A stretch of 64,000 nt of DNA from 67-14 sp035502775. GTDB lineage: Bacteria > Actinomycetota > Thermoleophilia > Solirubrobacterales > 70-9. Both the position numbers and the translations under genes were made by a program. A model generated the notes under the pieces. It was given only the letters and a program-made list of their open reading frames with translations. It had not been told where the DNA came from and did not search any database. The stretch lies in the NCBI GenBank assembly GCA_035502775.1, contig DATJUB010000035.1, positions 41,673 through 105,672 on the forward strand, in the 5' to 3' direction. Positions 15,835 to 24,114 of this stretch are shown here, piece after piece (within the stretch, counting starts at the first letter, position 1; each line of letters starts with the position of its first letter).

Positions 15835-16308
15835 CTACTCGTCGAGTTCGCCGAGCGGCTCTTCGTCACGCCCGGCGAGCCGGTCGCGACCACGCTGAAC
15901 GGCGGCGGTGAACTTCTGCAGGTTCACTTCGAGGGTGTTGAGGATCTCATCGGCGTAATCCTCGGCGCCGAGCCGGATCTCCCGCTCGCGTGAACGGGCG
16001 TCTTCGACGATCTCGTCGGCGGCCCGCTCGGCCTGTTTCGTGACTTCCTCGTCCGAAACCAGTCGCGCCTGCTGCTCACGGGCTTCACGAATCACACGCT
16101 CAGACTCGCGCTTCGCCTCTTCGAGCATCTCCTGACGCTCCTTGACGATCCACCTGGCCTGCTTGATCTCCTCAGGGATGGTCGCCCGCATCTGGTCGAG
16201 CAGGTCATAGATCTCCTCCCGGTCAACTCGAACCTGGTCCGTCAGGGGGACCGGTCGCGCGTTGTGGACGAGATCATCAAGCTTGTCTATGAGAACTAGG
16301 ACATCCAT
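15835..16308 (-). CDS. SepIVA-like DivIVA-family coiled-coil protein
   Basis: This 157-residue protein is nearly all charged helix. A short ordered N-terminus (MDVLVLIDKLDDLVHNARPVPLTDQVRVDREEIYDLLDQMRATIPEE) precedes a long heptad-like coiled coil rich in Glu, Arg and Ala. Length, N-terminal pattern and linkage to the rnc/DUF177/coaD neighbourhood resemble mycobacterial SepIVA, a septation and polar-growth regulator. The assignment rests on architecture and context, not a clear catalytic motif. A TAGGGT box lies 10 nt before the ATG. Confidence 0.65.
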   Translation of the reverse strand: MDVLVLIDKLDDLVHNARPVPLTDQVRVDREEIYDLLDQMRATIPEEIKQARWIVKERQEMLEEAKRESERVIREAREQQARLVSDEEVTKQAERAADEIVEDARSREREIRLGAEDYADEILNTLEVNLQKFTAAVQRGRDRLAGRDEEPLGELDE

Positions 16309-16412
16309 GCTTCAGGGAACCCTATGCGTCTCCGTGGTTTTCGGGGGGAAAGTGGTCATTTCCAGAACATTCTGCATGGAATCGCCCACTCCTACTTTGT
16401 AACTGAATGACA

Positions 16413-16922
16413 CTATCTGCGTCCAAGTCTATCCGCCAGAGCGGTTGCCACCGGTGCAGGCACCAAGTCGGAGATGTCGGCGTTGAAGATCGCCATCTCC
16501 TTGACTCCGGTCGATGAGAGGAAGCTGAAGTTGGAGCGGGCGAAGACGTAGACGCTCTCGACTCCGGGATCCAGCTTGTGATTGAGCTGGGCCATCTCGA
16601 ACTCGTACTCGAAGTCGGAGATCGCGCGCAGGCCCTTGACGATCGCGGTCGCCTCCACCTCACGGGCGAACTCGACCACGAGGTTGGAGAAGATCTTGAC
16701 CTCGATGTTGCCGATATCGGCGGTCGCGTCCTCGATGAACGCCTGGCGCTCCTCGGCCGTGAACAGGGTCTTGTTCTTCCGCATCGGCTTGTTGACCACA
16801 CCGACCACGACCTTGTCGAAGGTCCTCGAGGCTCTCCCGATGATGTCGAGATGGCCGTTGGTCACGGGGTCATAGCTGCCTGGGCAGATTGCGATTCTGG
16901 GCTGGTCTGGGCTCATAGTCAT
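16413..16922 (-). CDS. coaD: Phosphopantetheine adenylyltransferase
   Basis: CoaD transfers AMP from ATP to 4'-phosphopantetheine, the penultimate step of CoA synthesis. The 169-residue protein has the nucleotidyltransferase motif CPGSYDPVTNGHLDIIGRA with the TxGH box, plus VKGLRAISDFEYEFEMAQLN and the C-terminal SSTGVKEMA. It overlaps the rsmD stop by 4 bp, giving the classic rsmD-coaD coupling. Confidence 0.97.
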   Translation of the reverse strand: MTMSPDQPRIAICPGSYDPVTNGHLDIIGRASRTFDKVVVGVVNKPMRKNKTLFTAEERQAFIEDATADIGNIEVKIFSNLVVEFAREVEATAIVKGLRAISDFEYEFEMAQLNHKLDPGVESVYVFARSNFSFLSSTGVKEMAIFNADISDLVPAPVATALADRLGRR

Positions 16923-17458
16923 TTCCGGTCTGGGGAATCTTTGTGGAATGTAACCAGGGTGCGTCCGTAGCGGCGCTCTCGGACCACCTCGAGGGCGGGA
17001 AGTTCCAGCGGCTGCCTGGCCGCGCTCTCCACCACCACCCTGCCGCCCGGCGCGAGAACCTTGGGCAGATCCCGGTTCAGGTCGGCGGCGATGTCGTCCG
17101 CCATCCGGTACGGCGGATCGATCAGGATCAGGTCGAACAGCCGCCCGTCCTGCGAGGCCAGCCAGTTCGCGGCCTCACCCCGGACCAGCTCGATCTCGCT
17201 GGTCAGGCCGAGGTTGTGGACGTTGCCCATCGCGGGCCGGGTGTCGTTGTCCACCAGCACGGCACTGGCCGCCCCGCGCGAGATCGCCTCGATTCCGAGG
17301 GCTCCCGTGCCGCAGTAGAGATCGGCGACCGCGTAGCCGGTGATGTCGCCGAGCGCCGAGAACAGGGCCTCACGCACCCGCTCCGAGGTCGGTCTCACCT
17401 TCCATCCCTTGGGTGCCAGCAGCTGCCGGCCACCCAGCCGTCCCGCGATCACCCTCAC
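16919..17458 (-). CDS. rsmD: 16S rRNA (guanine966-N2)-methyltransferase RsmD
   Basis: RsmD methylates G966 of 16S rRNA with SAM. The 179-residue protein begins MRVIAGRLGGRQLLAPKGWKVRPTSERVREALF, a family hallmark. It carries ADLYCGTGALGIEAISRGA and the amino-methyltransferase motif LILIDPPYRM. It overlaps recG upstream and coaD downstream by 4 bp each, so the three are probably one transcript. Confidence 0.96.
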   Translation of the reverse strand: MRVIAGRLGGRQLLAPKGWKVRPTSERVREALFSALGDITGYAVADLYCGTGALGIEAISRGAASAVLVDNDTRPAMGNVHNLGLTSEIELVRGEAANWLASQDGRLFDLILIDPPYRMADDIAADLNRDLPKVLAPGGRVVVESAARQPLELPALEVVRERRYGRTLVTFHKDSPDRK

Positions 17459-19674
17459 CTTCGGATGCCCTCCGGACCGAAACGGCGGCCGGCCAGCGCG
17501 AGCATCGGTCCGAACTCCGGCGCGCCGAGACCGCCCCAGCGTTCGCTCAGCCGATCCAGGTCGGCCCGGGCGTCCTCGAGCAGATCCTCGTCCCGGGGCA
17601 GCCGGGCCACACTGAATCGCGGCAGTCCGTGCTGGCGGACCCCGGCGATCTCACCCTCGCCGCGCATCCGCAGGTCGATCTCGGCCAGGCGGAAACCGTC
17701 CGATTCGGTCGCGAGCGCGTTCAGCCGTTCGGCCGATGCCGGGCTCGATCCGGCGCTGATCAGAAAGCAGTGGCCTCCGTGGGCACCGCGCCCCACCCTG
17801 CCCCGCAGCTGATGGAGCTGCGACAGGCCGAAACGCTCGGCTCCCTCGATAACCATTACGGTCGCGTTCGGAACGTCGATGCCGACCTCGATCACGGTGG
17901 TCGAGACGAGCACGTCGATCCGCCCGTCCTCGAAGGCGGCCATCGCCTGCTCCTTCTGCAAGGACGACATCTGCCCGTGGATCAGGCCGACCTCGAACTC
18001 CCGGAGTTCACCTTCACGCAGGCGTTCGGCCTCGACCGTCGCGGCGCGGGCCTGCAGTGCCTCCGACTGTTCGATCAGCGGACAGACCACGAAGGCCTGG
18101 CGACCCTCGCGGACCTCCCGGCGAAGCCGGTCGAAGGCCCGGTCACGTCCTCCTTCGGGGACGACTTCGGTCTTGATCGCCTTTCGGCCGGCCGGCAGCT
18201 CCCGCAGCTCGGAGGTGTCGAGATCGCCGTAGGCGGTGAGCGAGAGCGTTCTTGGGATGGGGGTGGCGGTCATGTGAAGGATGTGGGCCGAGTGGCCCTG
18301 TGGTGACTTCGAATCGAGCCTGGTGCGTTGCCTGACCCCGAATCGGTGTTCCTCGTCGATCACGCAGAGAGCCAGTCGCCGGAAGATCACGGGATCCTCG
18401 AGCAGCGCGTGGGTGCCGACCAAGATATCCATCTCGCCGTCGGCCAGCGCTTCGAGAATCCGGGAGCGCACCTCTTTCGGGGTCGATCCGGTCAGTAGGG
18501 CGAAGCTGACTCCGGTGCCGGTGAGCAGCCGGGCGATCGTCGAGGCGTGCTGGTCGGCCAGCACCTCGGTCGGGGCCATCAGCGCGGCCTGGGCGCCGCT
18601 GCCGGCGGCTCTGAGCATCGCGTCGAGCGCGACCACGGTCTTGCCCGATCCGACCTCGCCCATGAGCAGGCGCCGCATCGGCGCGGTCACGGCGATGTCG
18701 GCCGCGATCGTTTCGATCGCCCGGCGCTGATCTCCGGTCAGGCGAAAGGGCAGCGCTTCGATCCAGGTGGACGCGGCCCGCTCGCCCTCATCGAGAGCGA
18801 TCGCCGGCGGACCGCTCTCCCGCAGCTCGACCCGGCCCCGCCGGAGGACCGCCTGGTGGAGGAACAGCTCCTCGAAGGCGAGCCGGTTCATCGCGATCTC
18901 GGAGCTTCGCTCGCTGCTCGGGAAGTGCGCCTCGCGGATCGCCGCGACCGTTCCGGGCATCGAACGCTCGGCCAGGATCTCGGCCGGAAGCGGTTCGGCC
19001 AGATCGTCGGCCATGCGGCAGGCACGCCAGGCCCATTGGCGCCAGCGGGACGGCCGCAGCTCCTCGCTGCCGGGATGGCGACCCCGCAGGCCGCCCTCCT
19101 TCAGCCCGGGAGGCCCCTGGTCATCGGCGGAACTCCAGCGGATCGTCTCTTCCGTGACCGGGGGCGCGTCGGGTCCGGCGTCGGTGGGTTCGTGACCGGA
19201 CACGACGAATCCCTTGGCCTCCAGCCTGCCCTCGAGCACGAATCCGGATCCCGAGGTGAGCTGTTTCTCCATCCAGGGCTGGTTGAACCAGACCGCCTTG
19301 CGTTCACCGGAAGAGTCGCCGATCCGGGCCTCGACCACGCTCAGTCCGCGGCGCCTCACCCGGATCCGGCGGGAGGAGAGGATCTCGACCAGCACGGTCG
19401 CGGTCGCACCGGGTTCGAGATCGCCGAGCAGGCGGCGTTCCGGAATGTCCCCGTACGCGCGCGGCACCCGCCAGAGCAGGTCGAAGATCGTCTCGACCCC
19501 GGCCTCGCGGGCCTTCTGCTCGAACGCGGGTCCGATCCCTGGCAGCTCGGACAGCGGCCGATCCAGAAGGCCGGGGCGCGGCCACCTGACCGGAGCGGCG
19601 AGGAGCCTGGCCCTCGCCGGGGCCCGTCCGCCGCCGAGGGGCCGCGGGGCTACTGGCTTGCTAGCAGCCACCAC
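17455..19674 (-). CDS. recG: ATP-dependent DNA helicase RecG
   Basis: RecG reverses stalled replication forks and migrates Holliday junctions. The 739-residue protein has an N-terminal helix-hairpin and OB wedge (LDRPLSELPGIGPAFEQKAREAGVETI). Helicase motifs follow: LLMGEVGSGKTVVALDA, motif II DEEHRFGVRQR (usually DEQH), MTATPIPRTLSL and GRVGRGAHGG. About 40 residues in the wedge-helicase linker, around EGGLRGRHPGSEELRPSRW, look variable. Its start overlaps the 3' end of the fakA-like gene by 25 bp. Confidence 0.95.
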   Translation of the reverse strand: MVAASKPVAPRPLGGGRAPARARLLAAPVRWPRPGLLDRPLSELPGIGPAFEQKAREAGVETIFDLLWRVPRAYGDIPERRLLGDLEPGATATVLVEILSSRRIRVRRRGLSVVEARIGDSSGERKAVWFNQPWMEKQLTSGSGFVLEGRLEAKGFVVSGHEPTDAGPDAPPVTEETIRWSSADDQGPPGLKEGGLRGRHPGSEELRPSRWRQWAWRACRMADDLAEPLPAEILAERSMPGTVAAIREAHFPSSERSSEIAMNRLAFEELFLHQAVLRRGRVELRESGPPAIALDEGERAASTWIEALPFRLTGDQRRAIETIAADIAVTAPMRRLLMGEVGSGKTVVALDAMLRAAGSGAQAALMAPTEVLADQHASTIARLLTGTGVSFALLTGSTPKEVRSRILEALADGEMDILVGTHALLEDPVIFRRLALCVIDEEHRFGVRQRTRLDSKSPQGHSAHILHMTATPIPRTLSLTAYGDLDTSELRELPAGRKAIKTEVVPEGGRDRAFDRLRREVREGRQAFVVCPLIEQSEALQARAATVEAERLREGELREFEVGLIHGQMSSLQKEQAMAAFEDGRIDVLVSTTVIEVGIDVPNATVMVIEGAERFGLSQLHQLRGRVGRGAHGGHCFLISAGSSPASAERLNALATESDGFRLAEIDLRMRGEGEIAGVRQHGLPRFSVARLPRDEDLLEDARADLDRLSERWGGLGAPEFGPMLALAGRRFGPEGIRR

Positions 19675-21284
19675 CAGCTCGGCTGGCCGCCCTCGTGGAG
19701 GTCGATCTCGACGTCGTGGGGCGTGTGATGGTCAAGTTCGCCGAGCGGGATCGGTGCGCCCTCACCGCTGATCACGGTCACCACCTCGGCGCCTTCGCAC
19801 ATCGATTCGATGGTCGAGGCGAGGGTCGACCCCGCCCCGCCCCAGGCGACGATCTCACCGCCGCTGAATCCGACCGCGTCCCCGCGCCGGAAGCGTCCCT
19901 GGGAATCGTCGCGGCCGGCCGGCGCGATGCCGCCGACGGTGATGCCGGCAAGGGCCTCGTTCAGGCGCTCGAGGTTGAACGCCAGTTCCGCCTCGGGGTT
20001 GAACTCGATCAGGGCCAGCAGGCATTCCTGCTGGGTCTTGGTCGGCACCACGACCGCGTTCTTCTCGGAAAGCTCGCAGGCACGCTCGGCCGCCATGATC
20101 ACGTTCGAGGAGTTGGGCAGCACGAGGATGTCGTCGGTCGGCACCTCGCGGATGCCGGCCAGCAGCTCGGCGGTCGAGGGGTTCATGGTCTCGCCGCCGG
20201 GCACGACCTGCGCACCCATCTCGGCGAAGAGCTCCTCCAGCCCCACGCCGCTGCCGACCACGACCATGCCGGTCCGGTGGCCGGCCATGCGGGCCTTGCG
20301 CTCGGCGACCTGCTTGCGCATGTCGGCCACGTCGAGGTTGGTCACCGCGCCCTCGTCGGAGAAGATCGCCATCGCCGACTCGGGATCGTCGGTGTGCACG
20401 TGGACCTTCAGGGTCGCTTCGTCGCCGACCACGAGCACCGAGTCGCCCAGCTCTTCGAGTCTGCCGACGAAATCCCGGGCCACGAGGCCGGATCCCGAGA
20501 CGATGAAGTTGGTGCAGTACTGGTAGCGGCTGTCCTCGTGATGCGGCTGGCTGGGGAAACTCGCGGTGTGATGGTCGATCACGGGCAGGTCGGCGTCGTC
20601 GCCGCGCAGCGCGGCGAGCACCCCGGCGAGGATCAGCACGAGGCCGTAGCCGCCGGCGTCGACAACACCGGACTGGGCCAGCACCTCGAGCTGCTGCGGG
20701 GTACGTTCGACCGCTTTCTGCCCATCGCTGATCGCCCGCTCGATCACGTCGGCGAGCAGGTCGTCCTGTTCGTCGTCGCTGGCGTCGGGGCTGAGGCGCT
20801 GGCGTTCGGGTTCGAGGTGGGCGAGCTGGCGGGAGATCGAGTGGGCCATCTCGCGGAAGACCGTGAGCATGGTGCCCTCGGCGGGTTCTCTCACGGAGGC
20901 GTAGGCGGCGTCGGCGGCCTTGCCGAAGGCGGAGGCCACCAGGACCGGGTCGACCAGCTCTCCGGGCCGTGAGGCGAGTTCCTCGGCCGCTCCGCGCACG
21001 ATCTGGCTGAGGATCACTCCCGAGTTGCCGCGGGCGCCCATCAGGGCGGCCCGGGCCAGCGCGGAGACGAACTGTTCACGCCCGATCTCTTCGAGCGAGC
21101 GGCCGTCGTCGAGCCGGTCGAGCTCGTCCATCACGGCCCGCATGGTCATCGCCATGTTGTCGCCCGTATCGCCGTCGGCGACCGGAAAGACGTTGAGGTC
21201 ATTCACCTCCTGACGACGGGCCTCGAGGGAACCATATGCGGACGCGACGACACGCCGGAAACGCTCAATACTGGAATCGGACAC
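19650..21284 (-). CDS. fakA: FakA-like DAK2/DegV-type fatty-acid kinase
   Basis: FakA with FakB phosphorylates exogenous fatty acids to acyl-phosphate. The N-terminal DAK2 domain has VNDLNVFPVADGDTGDNMAMTMRAV and MGARGNSGVILSQIVRGAAEE, which bind Mg and ATP. A middle domain and a C-terminal segment (ILVLPNSSNVIMAAERA) follow. The chosen GTG gives a 544-residue protein starting VSDSSIERFRRVV; the open frame extends 15 residues further without family similarity. No FakB gene is nearby, so the role is inferred from family. It lies upstream of recG, the usual actinobacterial order. Confidence 0.88.
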   Translation of the reverse strand: MSDSSIERFRRVVASAYGSLEARRQEVNDLNVFPVADGDTGDNMAMTMRAVMDELDRLDDGRSLEEIGREQFVSALARAALMGARGNSGVILSQIVRGAAEELASRPGELVDPVLVASAFGKAADAAYASVREPAEGTMLTVFREMAHSISRQLAHLEPERQRLSPDASDDEQDDLLADVIERAISDGQKAVERTPQQLEVLAQSGVVDAGGYGLVLILAGVLAALRGDDADLPVIDHHTASFPSQPHHEDSRYQYCTNFIVSGSGLVARDFVGRLEELGDSVLVVGDEATLKVHVHTDDPESAMAIFSDEGAVTNLDVADMRKQVAERKARMAGHRTGMVVVGSGVGLEELFAEMGAQVVPGGETMNPSTAELLAGIREVPTDDILVLPNSSNVIMAAERACELSEKNAVVVPTKTQQECLLALIEFNPEAELAFNLERLNEALAGITVGGIAPAGRDDSQGRFRRGDAVGFSGGEIVAWGGAGSTLASTIESMCEGAEVVTVISGEGAPIPLGELDHHTPHDVEIDLHEGGQPSWWWLLASQ

Positions 21285-21365
21285 GATCACCGACCATATA
21301 GAACGCGGAGGCGTCAGGAGGGGCGGCAACCGAAACTCGAAGACCTAGCCCAAGACGAACCCGAA

Positions 21366-21408
21366 CTGGGGGCGATTTGGGTGCCATTTGCACCCAAATC
21401 GCCCCCAG
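21366..21408. repeat. Dispersed palindrome family A, copy 2
   Basis: A perfect 19-bp stem CTGGGGGCGATTTGGGTGC with loop CATTT lies between rpmB and the fakA-like gene. The outer 15 bases match copy 1, whereas the loop differs. It lies next to, but is distinct from, the rpmB terminator. Confidence 0.75.
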
Positions 21409-21423
21409 CATCGTGGGCAAAAG

Positions 21424-21453
21424 AAAAGGGCCGTCCTTTCGGACGGCCCTTTT
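21424..21453 (-). terminator. Rho-independent terminator of rpmB
   Basis: A 13-bp stem AAAAGGGCCGTCC / GGACGGCCCTTTT with loop GAAA on the minus strand is followed by CTTTTG. It lies 23 bp past the rpmB stop. Confidence 0.8.
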
Positions 21454-21476
21454 CGAAGCTCGTTGCTGCGGTGAGG

Positions 21477-21668
21477 CTAGGCGGCCTTCTGGACCTTGTT
21501 CGCCTTCAGGCAGCGAGTGCAGACGTTGACGCGCTTGCGCGCTCCGGCCTCGATGATCCGTACCTTCTGCAGGTTCGGCTCGAAACGACGCCTCGTGGCG
21601 ACCATTGAGTGTGAGCGTGAGTTGCCGTAGGACGGCCCTTTTCCGCAGGTGTGACATACGCGTGCCAT
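21477..21668 (-). CDS. rpmB: 50S ribosomal protein L28
   Basis: L28 is a basic 50S protein. The start chosen is the ATG giving MARVCHTCGKGPSYGNSRSHS, the universal N-terminus, not the ATG 12 bp upstream. The sequence has two CxxC pairs (CHTC and CTRC), so it is the zinc-binding form. A TACCAT box is 10 nt before the ATG. A strong terminator follows it. Confidence 0.96.
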   Translation of the reverse strand: MARVCHTCGKGPSYGNSRSHSMVATRRRFEPNLQKVRIIEAGARKRVNVCTRCLKANKVQKAA

Positions 21669-21708
21669 AGGACGGAGCATGGTATCCGAAATCGCCCGGA
21701 GGCAACCT

Positions 21709-22146
21709 TCAGACGCCCAGTTGACCCTTCATCTGATGCATGCGCAGCACCGCCCGGGCGGCGTTGGCTCCCGAATCGCGCTTGCCGCCGACATCGGCAC
21801 GGGCCAGGGCCTGCTCCATGTTGTCGACGGTCAGCACGCCGAACCCGCAGGGGATCCCGGTTTCGAGCTGAACGTTCTGGATTCCGCGCGCGGCCTCGTT
21901 GCAGACGAAGTCGTAGTGGTCGGTCTCCCCGCGGATCACCGCGCCGAGACAGGCCACCCCGGCGTATTCCCCCGAGGTCGCGCAGTAATGCGCGGCGAGG
22001 GGCAGCTCAAAGGCACCGGGCACCTCGAACACCTCGATATCGACCACCCCGTCCTTGGCGAACTCCGACTTCGCTCCGCTGACCAGCTTCTCGGCGAGAT
22101 CCGCGTAGAAGTTTCCGACGCAGATCGCGAACTTGCCCTCAGCCAT
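21709..22146 (-). CDS. ribH: 6,7-dimethyl-8-ribityllumazine synthase
   Basis: RibH condenses the RibA/RibD product with dihydroxybutanone phosphate to form lumazine. The 145-residue protein has the family GAFELPLAAHYCA and GAVIRGETDHYDFVCNEAARGIQ (catalytic His in ETDHYD). Its start overlaps ribBA by 8 bp. It is the last gene of the ribD-ribE-ribBA-ribH operon. Confidence 0.97.
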   Translation of the reverse strand: MAEGKFAICVGNFYADLAEKLVSGAKSEFAKDGVVDIEVFEVPGAFELPLAAHYCATSGEYAGVACLGAVIRGETDHYDFVCNEAARGIQNVQLETGIPCGFGVLTVDNMEQALARADVGGKRDSGANAARAVLRMHQMKGQLGV

Positions 22147-23485
22147 CCCGGGCTTCCAGCTTCGCGTCTTCCACCTGCTGGTCGTGGACCTGCTCGTCGT
22201 GGATCATCTCCTCGTCGAGAGCGAGACCCTGGTGATGGAGCGTGTGGCCCATCTTGTCCCGCTTGGTCTGGAGATAGCCCTCGTTGTGGACGTTCGGCGG
22301 GGCCTCGATCTTCACCTGCTCGGTGACCCGCAGCCCGTGACCCTCCAGCCCGATGATCTTCTTCGGGTTGTTGGTCAGGATGCGGATGTCACGTAGACCG
22401 AGGTCCTTCAGGATCTGGGCGCCGATGCCGTAGTCACGCAGGTCGGCGGGCAGGCCTAGCTCGAGGTTGGCATCGACCGTGTCCATGCCCTCCTCCTGCA
22501 GCTTGTAGGCCTTCAGCTTGTTGAGCAGGCCGATTCCGCGGCCCTCCTGCGAGAGGTAGAGCAGCACGCCCTGACCCTCCTGCTCGATCATCGCCATCGC
22601 CGCCGCGAGCTGTTCGCCGCAGTCGCAGCGCATGCTGTGGAAGACGTCGCCGGTGAGGCACTCGCTGTGGACACGGACCAGGATCGGCTCGCCGGTGTCG
22701 ACCTCGCCCTTGACCATCGCCACATGATGCTTGTCGTCGACCAGCGAGCGGTATCCGACCGCTCGGAAATCGCCGAAGGTGGTCGGCAGGCCGGTCGCGA
22801 CCACGCGTTCGACCAGCTTCTCGTTCTGGCGGCGGTACGCGATCAGATCAGCGATCGTGATCATCTTCAGGCCGTGCTTCTCGGCGTACGAGGTCAGGTC
22901 GTCGACCCGGGCCATGGTGCCGTCCTCGTTCATCACCTCGCAGATCACGCCGGCCGGGCTGAGACCGGCGAGACGGGCGAGATCGACACTGGCCTCGGTG
23001 TGGCCGGTGCGCTCCATCACGCCGCCCTCCTTGGCCTTCAGCGGAAAGATGTGGCCGGGAACGACGATGTCGCGCGGTCCCGCGTTCGGCTCGATCGCGA
23101 CCTGGATCGTGTGGGCCCGGTCGTGGGCCGATATTCCGGTGGTGACGCCCGAGGCGGCCTCGATCGAGACCGTGAAGGCGGTCTCGAGCGGCGCTTCGTT
23201 CTTGGCGGTCATCAGGCTGAGTCCGAGCTGTTCGCAGCGGGCCGGGGTGAGCGCCAGACAGACCAGTCCGCGGGCCTCCTTGACCATGAAGTTGATCGCC
23301 TCCGGGGTCGCGAACTGAGCGGCCATCACGAGGTCGCCCTCGTTCTCGCGGTCCTCGTCGTCGGCGACGATGACCATCTTTCCGGCGCGGATGTCCTCGA
23401 GCGCCTCCTCGATCGTGGCGAAAGGATTGATCTCCTCGGTCATGCCGGTGCCCCCTGAATCCTGTTCCTGGTCACTGCTGGACAT
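22139..23485 (-). CDS. ribBA: Bifunctional DHBP synthase / GTP cyclohydrolase II
   Basis: RibBA makes both starting precursors of riboflavin. The N-terminal RibB domain (about residues 20-225) has VIVADDEDRENEGDLVMAAQ and the HTEASVDLARLAG segment. The C-terminal RibA domain has VHSECLTGDVFHSMRCDCGEQLAAAM, with the zinc-binding cysteines, and LSQEGRGIGLLNKLKAY. The 448-residue length is a little over the usual 400 because of a short polar leader (MSSSDQEQDSGGTG); the internal ATG of MTEEINPF could be the real start. It lies between ribE and ribH. Confidence 0.97.
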   Translation of the reverse strand: MSSSDQEQDSGGTGMTEEINPFATIEEALEDIRAGKMVIVADDEDRENEGDLVMAAQFATPEAINFMVKEARGLVCLALTPARCEQLGLSLMTAKNEAPLETAFTVSIEAASGVTTGISAHDRAHTIQVAIEPNAGPRDIVVPGHIFPLKAKEGGVMERTGHTEASVDLARLAGLSPAGVICEVMNEDGTMARVDDLTSYAEKHGLKMITIADLIAYRRQNEKLVERVVATGLPTTFGDFRAVGYRSLVDDKHHVAMVKGEVDTGEPILVRVHSECLTGDVFHSMRCDCGEQLAAAMAMIEQEGQGVLLYLSQEGRGIGLLNKLKAYKLQEEGMDTVDANLELGLPADLRDYGIGAQILKDLGLRDIRILTNNPKKIIGLEGHGLRVTEQVKIEAPPNVHNEGYLQTKRDKMGHTLHHQGLALDEEMIHDEQVHDQQVEDAKLEARDG

Positions 23486-23487
23486 TG

Positions 23488-24111
23488 CTACTGCCGCTCA
23501 CTCTCTGTTGCTTGGATACGCGCTGCATATGGTGACACCATCCGCTCGACATATTTGGCGATTACGTCACACTCGACGTTGATCCGCTGGCCGGCACGAA
23601 GATCGCCGAGCGTGGTGCGCTCCCGGGTCTCGGGAATCAGGGCCACCTCGGCCCAGTCCTCGCCGCATTCGGTCACGGTCAGACTGACTCCCTCGAGCGT
23701 GATCGAGCCCTGCGGCACGACGTAGTTCGCCAGCGGGGCGGGAATCGAGAACCGGACCCTCAGTGAGAACCCGTCCTCGGTCAGCGAGACGATCTCACCG
23801 ACTCCGTCGACGTGCCCCTGGACGATGTGTCCGCCGAGCCGCTGGTCGGCCCTGAGGGCCAGCTCCAGGTTGACGGCACGACCATCTTCGAGTTCGCCGA
23901 GCGAGGTCAGGCCGAGGGTCTGACGCATCGCCTCGGCCGAGAAACCGGAGTCGGAGATCGCGGTCGCGGTCAGGCAGACGCCGTTGACGGCGACCGAATC
24001 GCCCAGCTCGATCTGTCCGGCGAGGGAGGTCTCGAGTTCGATCCGGGCTCCTTCGTCATCGGCATCGATCGTCTTGACGCGGCCGAGGTCGGCCACCAGT
24101 CCGGAAAACAT
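23488..24111 (-). CDS. ribE: Riboflavin synthase alpha subunit
   Basis: This enzyme dismutates two lumazines into riboflavin. The 207-residue protein begins MFSGLVADLGRVKTID. It holds two lumazine-binding repeats, each with a VNGVCLTATAIS- or LEGVSLTVTEC-like core and LGGHIVQGHVDGVGE between. It lies 3 bp after ribD and 2 bp before ribBA, so it is firmly in the operon. Confidence 0.97.
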   Translation of the reverse strand: MFSGLVADLGRVKTIDADDEGARIELETSLAGQIELGDSVAVNGVCLTATAISDSGFSAEAMRQTLGLTSLGELEDGRAVNLELALRADQRLGGHIVQGHVDGVGEIVSLTEDGFSLRVRFSIPAPLANYVVPQGSITLEGVSLTVTECGEDWAEVALIPETRERTTLGDLRAGQRINVECDVIAKYVERMVSPYAARIQATESERQ

Positions 24112-24114
24112 CGA

